From positions 138,233,308 through 138,297,307 of the forward strand of contig OZ023273.1 in the NCBI GenBank assembly GCA_964007475.1: 64,000 bases of DNA, given 5' to 3'. Origin of the DNA: Hybos culiciformis (Eukaryota > Arthropoda > Insecta > Diptera > Hybotidae). Shown piece by piece: positions 44,495 through 53,360 of this stretch (positions within the stretch are counted from its first letter, which is position 1; the number at the start of each line of letters is the position of its first letter). A program made the translations under genes and the position numbers. The notes under the pieces are model-generated. The model was not told the DNA's origin. It made no database searches and saw only the letters and a program-made list of their open reading frames with translations.

Positions 44495-45763
44495 CTTGCT
44501 ACTTTTGGTCGATATTCTTTTTTTCAAATTGTATTTAATCAAACCACCCACCACAACTTCAAACAATTTATCTTATTTTTTTTTTTTTGTTAATAATTTT
44601 TTTCTTATTAATATTTTTGAACTTTAACTTCTTTTTTTTTTTAAATAAAAATCTAATGAAATTGTGATGTGACAAACAAATTTTTAAAATCCAATATAAA
44701 ATGTTATTGAATTCTATCCGAATTTGGTTGTTAACTACAACTGAAATACACAGAAAATGAATAGTATTTCGCTAATGAATGAAAATATCAGTAATATGAA
44801 CGTGCTAAATTTTGTATACAACTTTATATTATATATGCAATTTATTTAAACTATTATTTTTAATATTATTTTGGAATAACTTCCTTTTGTTTGAATGAGA
44901 AATAGTTTTCGTAAAAATAAAATAAAATTAAAAAATATTTTCAATCAGTAAAAAAATAATAATAAAAGTAAAAATTAAAATGTTCCACTTTTTCTGGTTT
45001 GGCCCAGATTACAATCGGTGTTTCGGCTCTCAACGGTTTTTAACAAAAACCGAATGATGTTTTAATCTCATTGTTGATTATCATTGTAATTTCTGTTAAA
45101 GCTTGTAATTTATATATAAAAGCATTAAAAACTTATTTCTGTTTGAGCTTGATGGACCATAGATTATGGTATAATTTCTAAATAATGAATAAAAATAAAT
45201 TAATATAAATTTTGTGCCTTTATCATAATAAGTTTATAATAATATTGAATTGGGTGATAATATCAAATTGGCATTACATAAACAGTGCACAGGCGCAATT
45301 GTTTGTTTATGGTCGATGTTTTTTTTCCGTTCTGAAGCTCTCAATTATGATAATGATGTAATTCTTCTTTTTTTTTTTAAAGCTCTACCTTCTTTATGGT
45401 TTGTGTATAATTTTTAGAACATTTATAAAAGCTTCATATTTTGTTCAATTCCCGTAAAGATAATGGGAAAATTATGGTTGAAATATTCATTGTGAATATT
45501 ATGTTAATGTGTGTTTTAAAATTTATTTTATAAATGCTTTGGAAAAAATTTTCAATGTTAATAATTCTGAAATTTTGTCGAATATATTATTAAATTTTTA
45601 TAGTAGAAAATAAAAAAAAATTTCTTGATTTTCTCAAAATCAGTTTTTCATAATGTGAATATATTTATTACATATGATTAAGTCATCACATTAAAAAGAA
45701 CAATCTATTATTACATTATATTTTTATTTTCCATAACAATTTTCAACTATTTGTGTTTTTCTT
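44495..45763. other. Intergenic DNA between L3 and L4
   Basis: The 5' flank of L3 and 3' flank of L4. Nothing further was recognised. Confidence 0.5.
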
Positions 45764-46480
45764 TTAATTCCTGCTTTCAAAATTGTCATTTTTATTTACA
45801 CCATTGCAACCATCTTCATGACATATTTCACATGACAGTCTCTCGGCATATGAGGGAAGTTCAACTTTACAATCAGAGTAAGAACAAGAGCGTGTAACAA
45901 TAATTTTATCGAAAACTGTTAAAAAAAAAAATAATTTAATTTTATTTGAATGCAAATTAATAGTATAATTTTATATTACCTCTATCGACTGATTTTTTAC
46001 AAGCAGGTCGGACATTTTCAGATGTTACTGGGAACTGTGCTGGTAAAGTACAGTCAATATAAAACCAACTTTTTTCAATATCAGTAAGTAATTCAGGATT
46101 TAGTGGATTACATTTTGAATTTGCATCACTCTGACATCGCCAACAATGCAATGTTGAACCTTCGAAATTTTAGTTTTATATTAAAATATGAAATTAAAAA
46201 TAGCTAAATGGTGCACAGAATTTCTCTTTTTAATTTTAAATAGAAAACAACGCAAAGAACAGAAAAATAGTTAGTGTCTTCGCCCGCTCGCTCAGCGCTT
46301 AGGTTTTATGTTATCTGAGATAAATGAAGCTTTTAATTCAACAGTATAGTTGGTCTGTTGAGAGTTCCTCTGTAAATAATCAAAAAACCTAAGAATTTAT
46401 TTCAAATTAAAAATTTTACCAAATTTAAATGAAACAATCAGCAATAGTGTAGCAAAAAAAAATTTATAATAATTTTTCAT
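45764..46480 (-). CDS. L4: secreted Ly6/uPAR-domain protein
   Basis: Three exons: 46480-46420 (MKNYYKFFFATLLLIVSFKF, phase 1), 46159-45980 and 45915-45764 (TAA at 45764-45766). Both introns have GT-AG borders and are phase 1. The 130-residue product has ten cysteines: LHCWRC, SKC, IDC, RPACKK, TRSC, SDC, LSCEIC, DGCNG. It ends ten polar residues later without a GPI tail, so it should be secreted. It is closely related to L5 and L7 in exon lengths, the NPELLTD segment and the promoter block upstream. Three-finger fold inferred from the cysteine pattern; binding partner unknown. Confidence 0.88.
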
Positions 46481-46514
46481 TTTTGAATATATATTTCTAT
46501 GATAATAAAAATTG

Positions 46515-46605
46515 TACTGAGTTTTTTTTTTACAGAATTTGAAATTTAAATTTTATTTTAACAATGTTAATCTATTAAGAAATGACCTTCTCAACGTCAA
46601 AAGAT
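46515..46605 (-). promoter_or_regulatory. L4 proximal promoter: initiator and conserved block
   Basis: An arthropod-type initiator TCAGTA (46520-46515) lies about 38 bases before the L4 start codon. A 35-base block at 46571-46605, containing AAATGACCTT on the plus strand (AAGGTCATTT read toward the gene), matches blocks at the same distance from the starts of L5 and L7. AGGTCA is the nuclear-receptor half-site; that reading is a guess. Confidence 0.5.
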
Positions 46606-47368
46606 GGCCTTTAATGCAGTATACATATGTACATATGTCATCTATTGTTTCATATACGTATACAATTAATTTCCCAGAATTGTGGTTGCTGATTAAGACT
46701 CTCTTATTAAGAGGCCGTCAAAATACTTTTTCTATTATATAATATTGAATATGACAGGGGTTCTCCTACGTTAGAGTTCTATAAACATCTTTGTTTGGTG
46801 TCTTTGACGAGACGCTTCAAATTTTTTATGGTTCTTTGACGGCATACTTTTTTTAATAATAGTTTTTCTGAACGTTCAAAATTTAAATAATATTATTCAA
46901 AGATGAGAAACTCGCATGAATGAAAAAATCTTTTTGAACATCATAACATATGGAGAGCTTTAATTTAAACTATTTTGTTTACAAGAGAAATTTTTTGAAT
47001 TTGGTTTTTGACGTATGAAATCGTTTGAAAGTGGCGGTTCTTGTTTATTCATATTTCAATTAGATTTTTTTATGATTAATCATTCATGGTTCAATGACTA
47101 AATGGACTAAATGCTTGAGTATCTTTATCATTTTTGAAAAAACGGAGACACATGGTTTAAGACTCTCCAAAATACTGATATGTGTATTATCAATTAAAAA
47201 TTATATATTCTTTAATTTAATTAAAATTTTCATTTAATTGAAGTAATGATTTAACAATTATTGCGCACAAAAATAAGAAATTAATTTGTTCATTTAATTA
47301 CGAACACCCTTTATATTTTATTTATTGTTTATTTAATAATAACTAATTTTGAGCTTTACTAATAATAA
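46606..47368. other. Intergenic DNA between L4 and L5
   Basis: Nothing recognised beyond A+T-rich flanking sequence. Confidence 0.5.
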
Positions 47369-48426
47369 CTAATTTTCAGCTTTTCCTTCTTTTCCATCAA
47401 TTAGTGTTTCATTTTGTGTTATCATTCTAGTAAGCATTTTAATTGCCACTCTTGAAAAATAGCTCAAAGTTTGATTACTGTTATCATTACCATTACAACC
47501 ATCCGAATAGCACAGTTCGCAGGATAATCTCGTAACGTCTGACGGAAGTGTATTGTTGCTGCACTCATTAAAAAATGAACAATCACGCGAAATCACAGTT
47601 TCTTCATTTACTAGAAAAAATTTATTATTAACAATTAAATTTGATTTATTTTTATTTAAATACTATTTACTTTTAGTTATTGATTTTTTACATGCAGGTA
47701 TTATAACGCTCTCAGGTAAGGCACACTCCTCATATAACAAAATTTTTTCTTCATCAGTAAATAATTCAGGGTTAAATGGATCATTACATTTTTCGTTACT
47801 GTCACCAGTACACCGCCAGCATTTTATCGTTGAACCTTGAAAAAGCAATTTAAGAAATCAAAATATTATATTATATTATAGTAAAATTTAGAATATAAAT
47901 TCAAGAATTTCCTTCATAACGAATCGTTGATAAATATTTTAATATGGACCGTGAGTAAGAACTCAAAAGTATAAAATTTTACAATTTTTGATAATGTATT
48001 TCGAGAGAGTTCACTGTTTTGACAGCGCCTCAATAGCAATTTATACGCTGATTCACATAAAATTTTTATTTTCAAATAAAATTTAAATTTATCAATTTTC
48101 ATACAAATTTGAATGGAAATTTTGCCACATGAGACATCTAGATCATAAATTTTGTTTTGTATATCACAATAACAGTAACCTCGCATGAGAACAACAATAA
48201 GAACTGTGATTTTAATTAACTTATTAATTCGTTTAGATTCTGGGGACTAGAAATTGAATAGACTTTTTAGTCAGAAACGCTAAAATAACTTTTACAATAA
48301 TACTGAGTAATAATTTGAATACCTAATAAATCTATTTAATTTTCTTCAAATAAAAATTATACCATTTTTTATTAAAACTATCAGCAGCAAAAGACACAAA
48401 ACAAAGAATTTGCAAGAATTTTTCAT
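47369..48426 (-). CDS. L5: secreted Ly6/uPAR-domain protein with polar tail
   Basis: Three exons: 48426-48363 (MKNSCKFFVLCLLLLIVLIKN, phase 1), 47835-47671 and 47610-47369 (TAG at 47369-47371). Phases join (A|TA gives Ile at the second junction). The 156-residue product has the ten-cysteine set: IKCWRC, EKC, EEC, IPACKK, SRDC, NEC, LSCELC, DGCNG. About 40 mostly polar residues follow the last cysteine (NDNSNQTLSYFS then a Lys/Glu-rich end). This is longer than in its neighbours and is not a GPI signal. The signal peptide holds two extra cysteines, presumably removed on cleavage. Confidence 0.88.
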
Positions 48427-48458
48427 TTTTAATATTTGTATGAAAAGGTGAAAAATTA

Positions 48459-48551
48459 TACTGACAAGTTTTATAAAATTATTAAATTTTAATTTCATTA
48501 TTTGTTTGAATTTTAATCTTCTAAGAAATGACCTTTTTAAAGTCAAAAGAT
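48459..48551 (-). promoter_or_regulatory. L5 proximal promoter: initiator and conserved block
   Basis: Initiator TCAGTA (48464-48459) lies about 36 bases before the L5 start codon. The conserved 35-base block at 48517-48551 starts 91 bases from the ATG, exactly as in L4, and shares AAATGACCTTTTTAA with L7. A TATAAA hexamer lies only about 12 bases before the initiator, too near for a standard TATA box. Confidence 0.5.
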
Positions 48552-49010
48552 AAAGACTATAATTTAATGATGTACCCGATACGTTTTATTGCTTCAATTT
48601 AAAATGTGTATTTAATAGTTTATTATGAAGAGGAGGTTCATGTTAGTTTTAGGAATAAAATACTTACTTCTTGTGGTAATCCAAAGTTTTTATTTAATAT
48701 AATAATTTAATAGATTTATTCGTAAGTCTACAACTTTTTTACACTTTTCCATACAAATTCAATTAAAAATCGTATCTGACAGGTATACTTAAACTTGTTC
48801 TTGTACTTTTACTTATATACAAACATAATTTAACCCTGCAAATATGAATGAAATTAAATATGTATATAATTTAAGCTGTGTAAGCTTTAAAGTTTAGATT
48901 AATTTTTATACATATTTTCAAAAAAAAAAAAATTGATTATTCCAGAGCTAAGACCTTAGTAGAATAGTAGTTAGTGCTCGGCAGTTGTAATTTTATTGAA
49001 TTTATTACAC

Positions 49011-49480
49011 TAAGAGTCTGTTCACTTATTAAACGATTGAAAAAAAAGAAATCTCCCTTTTCTGTAAAACAAATGTCACAATTTGTAAATTGAGGACGAA
49101 ATTTTCTGCATTCTGTATAATCTGCTAAAATCAACTACTTATAAAATAATATTTGGCTGACTGAAATCAAAAACTTATAATAATACGTGACCGACCGAAT
49201 TTTCTTACCCATTTTTGCCGCTTTTTTCTTTTCTATACAATTTTAGTTTTTGAATTCACTTAAAAGTAGACCTACAAATTTAGTTTGTTATGGGAAATTT
49301 AAAATTTCCCTTTGCAGAATTTAAAAAAGTAAAATTGAATTTGTGAACGGCTTTAGGACAAAATTATTTCATTTTTTTAAATAACAGCAGTAAAATCGTG
49401 TCGTTCACAAATTAAAAAACCTGGAATATTAAATCCGATTACATTTTTTTCAATAATCGCTAATAAGTGAACAGACCCTA
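49011..49480. mobile_element. 470-bp inverted-repeat element
   Basis: The left end is TAAGAGTCTGTTCACTTATT and the right end is the complement of TAGGGTCTGTTCACTTATTA. A second inner pair around TTTGTGAACG and CGTTCACAAA adds symmetry. There is no coding region. The target duplication is not clear; TA is possible. Confidence 0.6.
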
Positions 49481-49520
49481 AAATTGGAAAAATAAAGGTT
49501 GGGGTGACTCAACCTAACGG

Positions 49521-49583
49521 GAATTAACGTAACATTACTTTATTTCACTTTAAAAGCGAAATAAAGTAACATTATGTTAATTC
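49521..49583. repeat. 63-bp hairpin downstream of L6
   Basis: Arms of 26 bases (49521-49546 and 49558-49583) are near-perfect reverse complements (TTACTTTATTTC paired with GAAATAAAGTAA) around an 11-base loop. It lies about 120 bases after the L6 stop codon on the transcribed side, so it could form a stem in the 3' UTR, or be a tiny transposon remnant. Confidence 0.6.
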
Positions 49584-49705
49584 ATTTATTTAAAAAGGAT
49601 ATTTAATTAAAACATACAGTATATAGTTTTTTTTATTTTTCATTTGTATTTTCTCGTTCATTTTCATTTTCTGTAGGTCTTTTCATTTTCATTTAAACTT
49701 TCTCT

Positions 49706-50366
49706 TCAGCTTTGAGTATTATTATGATTTTTATTTTCACCATTGCAACCATCCTTGTAACATAATTCACAAGATATTCTCTTAATGTATGCGGGAGTTG
49801 AAAGTTCACAAGCAACAGATTCATTGTGAAATGTACAAGAACGTGATACATACACTTCACCAAGAACTAAAAAAAAAACAAATTTATTTAACTAAAATTA
49901 AACAAAAATTATTATATGAATTCACCAATCTCGCTTATTGTTTTACATGCCGGTGTTCCCATCATTGACGGTTCAGGAGTGCAGTCAATAAAAGCCCATT
50001 TTTTTTCATCATCAGTAAAACTTTCAGGTATAAAAGGTTCATTGCATTTAGCATGTGGTGCACTATGACATTGCCAGCATTTTAATGTCCTACCTGAAAT
50101 GTGATAGATTATTATAAAATAATAATTTTTGATATTTAATTAAATCGCAGTTAAAAAGTATTTCCGCCCTAAATTAAGAAAAACAAAACCCACTTTAAAA
50201 AAATAATAATAATTAATTTCAATGAGATTAATTAGTTTCACGAAATTTTAACGACCCTACTTATCTCTTAGAAAATTAATATTTTTAATTTTAAAAAATA
50301 TTTACCAATTTTTATCAAAGTTATTAAAAATAGAATTAAAATAAAAAATTTGTTAAAATTCCTCAT
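49706..50366 (-). CDS. L6: secreted Ly6/uPAR-domain protein
   Basis: Three exons: 50366-50306 (MRNFNKFFILILFLITLIKI, phase 1), 50093-49926 and 49866-49706 (TGA at 49706-49708). Introns are GT-AG and phase 1. The 129-residue product has ten cysteines: LKCWQC, AKC, IDC, TPACKT, SRSC, VAC, ISCELC, DGCNG. It ends in a short Asn-rich polar tail (NKNHNNTQS), with no GPI signal. A TCAGTG initiator-like hexamer lies at 50411-50406, about 43 bases before the ATG. Unlike L4, L5 and L7, I do not see the shared promoter block. Confidence 0.88.
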
Positions 50367-51311
50367 TTTAATAAATAAATATCTTTTTTTAGCGAGAACG
50401 AACTACACTGAATAAAAAATTAACAATTAATAAAATTAAATACTTATCTATCTGCTGAAATATAAATATTTTAAAACGTACAACGTACTCATGACGTTTC
50501 GAATTTCGATTTGTCAAATAGAAAACAATTCTTGAGCTATTTATATTGTTTTTGTGACCAAATTATTAAAAAAATTTAAGTTTTCACCAAATTTTGAAAC
50601 AAATTGAATTTTTAATAATCAAATTTTTATAAGAAGACCAAAATTGAACTGTGGCGTAACGGTTCACCTTGAAGCCTTGAAGTTTTTGAAATATCTTTTT
50701 AAAATATTACAAAAAAAATATTAAATCCAAATAAGTTATTAATGATCAGATAATTTTTCAATTTCATTTAATAAATTTATTATGATTTCGGTTTCAGGTT
50801 GGCTTTGACTAAGATGTAACTTTAATAGGAATAATATTGAATTTTTGTATTTGGTTCTGGATCATTTTTTTTTTATTGTTATCTTAAAATTAGTAGAACT
50901 TATATTTCCCAAAATTCCAGTTCTAATTTTTATAACTTCATTTGTTCATACATATTGTTTAATTTAGAAAAAACTCACATCAAATGTATATTAATATTTA
51001 ATTTCATTGTTGAAAGATCTAAAAATGTCAAAAATTCTGTTTATATTTTATTTATCTGATATCATTCTTGTAATTGTAAGTTCAACATAGAATTTGAATG
51101 ATAATAATTTATAATAAACTTAGCAGTGTAAATTACTAAGGCACTTTTCTTTTGGCATATTATAAGCCTAATTTATTATGGATTTTTATTGTTAAATCAA
51201 TTTTAACTTAAAAATGTACAAAAAATTCTAATCAATAACTAATAAATAACTAATTTCCAGCATTTCTTCCTGACCACTTCATTAATGTATTAGTCAGTCT
51301 TGCTAAAATTT
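50367..51311. other. Intergenic DNA between L6 and L7
   Basis: Nothing recognised apart from the L6 initiator-like hexamer at 50406-50411. Confidence 0.5.
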
Positions 51312-52007
51312 TCATTTACCATTACAATCACCCTTATTACATGTTTCACAGAATAATCTATTCAGGTATGACGAAAGTGTAGCGTTACAATCAACCAATG
51401 AACAAGCACGTGAAATTACAATTTCTTCTTTTACTAAAAAAAGAATAATCATAATTCAATACAATTTATTTTTAATTTTAACTTAAATGCAAATAAATAC
51501 AAAGCACTAATTATTTACTTTGTATCGATTTCTTTTTTACATCTTGGTACTAGATCGTGATCTGGACTTGTCTCACATTCCGAATAAGCCTATTTTTCTG
51601 CTTATCAGTGAATAATTCGGCGATAAATGGATCGCCACATTTTGGATCTACATTATATTATCACATCTCCAGCATTTTATTTGTGAACCTTAAAAAACAA
51701 GATTTTAAAATCACATCATACTTTAGTTTAGTTCAGATTAGAACATACGTATGTACATAAATTAATGAAATACATTTAAGTTTTGTATGTAAGAATAAAA
51801 AATATTAGATACCAAAAAAATTCAATAGCAATTATTTTTTAAATTTTTATCCTACATTAATATATTTTATTATTTTTATTAAAGAATTCCGAAAAGTATT
51901 TTTATTTAAAAATGGAAATTAATTTCATAAAATTAAAATTGTACCTTTTTTACTATCAGCAGCAATACCAAAAAAAAAAACAGGGAAATATCAATATTAT
52001 TTTTCAT
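51312..52007 (-). pseudogene. L7: degraded Ly6/uPAR-domain gene
   Basis: Counterparts of all three exons are visible: 52007-51945 (signal-like, M, then a hydrophobic run), 51688-51519 (starts IKCWRC as in L5) and 51433-51312 (SRACS, DCN, then CETC and DCNGK before TGA). The middle exon is broken. An in-frame TAG follows 14 codons after the acceptor, and at least two length changes shift the frame before the ACKK-like segment (read as RCKKE in another frame). The first exon ends in phase 0 rather than 1. The acceptor and donor dinucleotides remain. The closest relative is L5, and the promoter block is kept, so loss was probably recent. Sequencing errors in homopolymers could explain part of this, but not the early stop alone. 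Confidence 0.75.
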
Positions 52008-52038
52008 TTTTAATATTTTTCTAAAAAGAATAAAATTG

Positions 52039-52133
52039 TACTGACAAGTTTTAATAAAAATTATTAAATTTAAATAACATTATTTGTTTAAATTTTAATC
52101 TTTCAATAAATGACCTTTTTAACGCTAAAAAAT
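52039..52133 (-). promoter_or_regulatory. L7 proximal promoter relic
   Basis: Initiator TCAGTA (52044-52039) lies about 35 bases before the L7 start. A copy of the conserved block lies at 52099-52133, starting 92 bases from the ATG, with a few more changes than in L4 and L5. This supports L7 as a duplicate of a promoter-bearing gene. Confidence 0.45.
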
Positions 52134-52383
52134 TACGTTTAAATGTTGCACATATATTTATTATTTAAAATAAAAAAGTATAATTTCCTAAAGATGTATA
52201 TTTAACATCCCCAAATATGGATCAAATAAAATATAGGTTTAAGAAGACTTGCTCCGTCCCAAACATTTTTGTCCCAAAATTTGAATGAAAAGCCGTTTTA
52301 GATTATTTTAAACCTCCGGATTGTTTCATATTTTAAAATGGTATAAAACTTTCTAGAATAGGTTAAGGCTAAATGCTCTAAAT

Positions 52384-52824
52384 CAGCGTTTCTCAACCTT
52401 TCTACTATTGCGACCTATAAAATATGAATACAAAATAACACGACCCTCAATGTGAAAAATAACGCGACGAAATCTGAAAAATTTAATGACAAGCTAGAAA
52501 GACACCTTTAAAATGTTTTATTTATTTTTATTTTAACGACTTATAATATGTTGTTGACACATTCATTTGATAATTAATTTTTTTTCGTTCGATTTGTTTA
52601 AAGCGAATGAATTTTAAAAGCTGTTTTATTATTATCAATCTAAAAACAGAGCAATCTGTTAGAAAATTGATGTATAGATTAATTCTTCTTACATAATCAA
52701 AATATTTTATTATTTTTGAAAAAATATATGTAGCATTTGTAATAGAATTTTCCCATTAAAACGACCCATTGAAAATCTTTCGCGACCCAAATTCGGATCG
52801 CGACCCTAAGGTTGAGAAACACTG
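52384..52824. mobile_element. hAT-type non-autonomous transposon, 441 bp
   Basis: Inverted ends CAGCGTTTCTCAACCTT and (right, complement) CAGTGTTTCTCAACCTT. A perfect 8-base target duplication CTCTAAAT flanks it (52376-52383 and 52825-52832). Next to the ends are GCGACC/GGTCGCGA motifs. The ends and these motifs resemble the SPIN/Buster group of hAT transposons, known for spread between distant animals; that link is from memory. There is no transposase. It inserted between L7 and the 11-exon gene. Confidence 0.88.
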
Positions 52825-53360
52825 CTCTAAATCTCTTCCAAAAACTTTTTTTTTTTTTTATGTCATAAAATAGTGTTATAAATGTTCTGACTATTTTCCG
52901 TGAGATGTTATTCTATTTGATCTTTTTTAAGACAATTTGAATATGAAAAATCTCCTAAGTAAAATAATATCTAAACTGACGAAATAGCATTTAAATGCTT
53001 TCGCCGTTTTTTTAGATCTTATTTAATTTTTGCTTTCTAGCGACTATTTGTTTTGAGGCTATTCAACAGCTCCCCATGAGACAATTAAAATTCAATTTTT
53101 TATTTTTCATTTGAAATCGGTTTAATTTTGAGAGGTTCTTCTAGCTTAGTTTTTTTTGGAATTTTCACAGTTTGTATTCTCAAAGTTTTGTATACTTAAA
53201 GTTAACTTCGAAATATTTATATATACGAGAAGTTTTCATATAGTTTAAAATCAAAATAAAAAAAATAATAATAAATAAAATAAAAATTATAAAAGTATCA
53301 TATTTGAAAAATTTCCAAATTTTTCTCAAATTATAGGTATTTTCATTATAAAAAAAAATT

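Larger units (their letters stand above)
48552..49705. other. Intergenic DNA between L5 and L6
   Basis: Contains an inverted-repeat element (49011-49480) and a hairpin (49521-49583). A 65-codon minus-strand ORF (48937-49134) has two cysteines in Ly6-like spacing, but it runs into the transposon end and has no splice partner, so it is not called. Confidence 0.5.

Noticed and set aside
47914..48186. 90-codon minus-strand ORF with cysteines
   Set aside because: Lies within the first intron of L5; spacing is not Ly6-like and it does not join neighbouring exons.
48937..49134. ORF with a NCDIC-like motif resembling Ly6
   Set aside because: Runs into the inverted end of the element at 49011 and lacks the CN(G) end; treated as chance.
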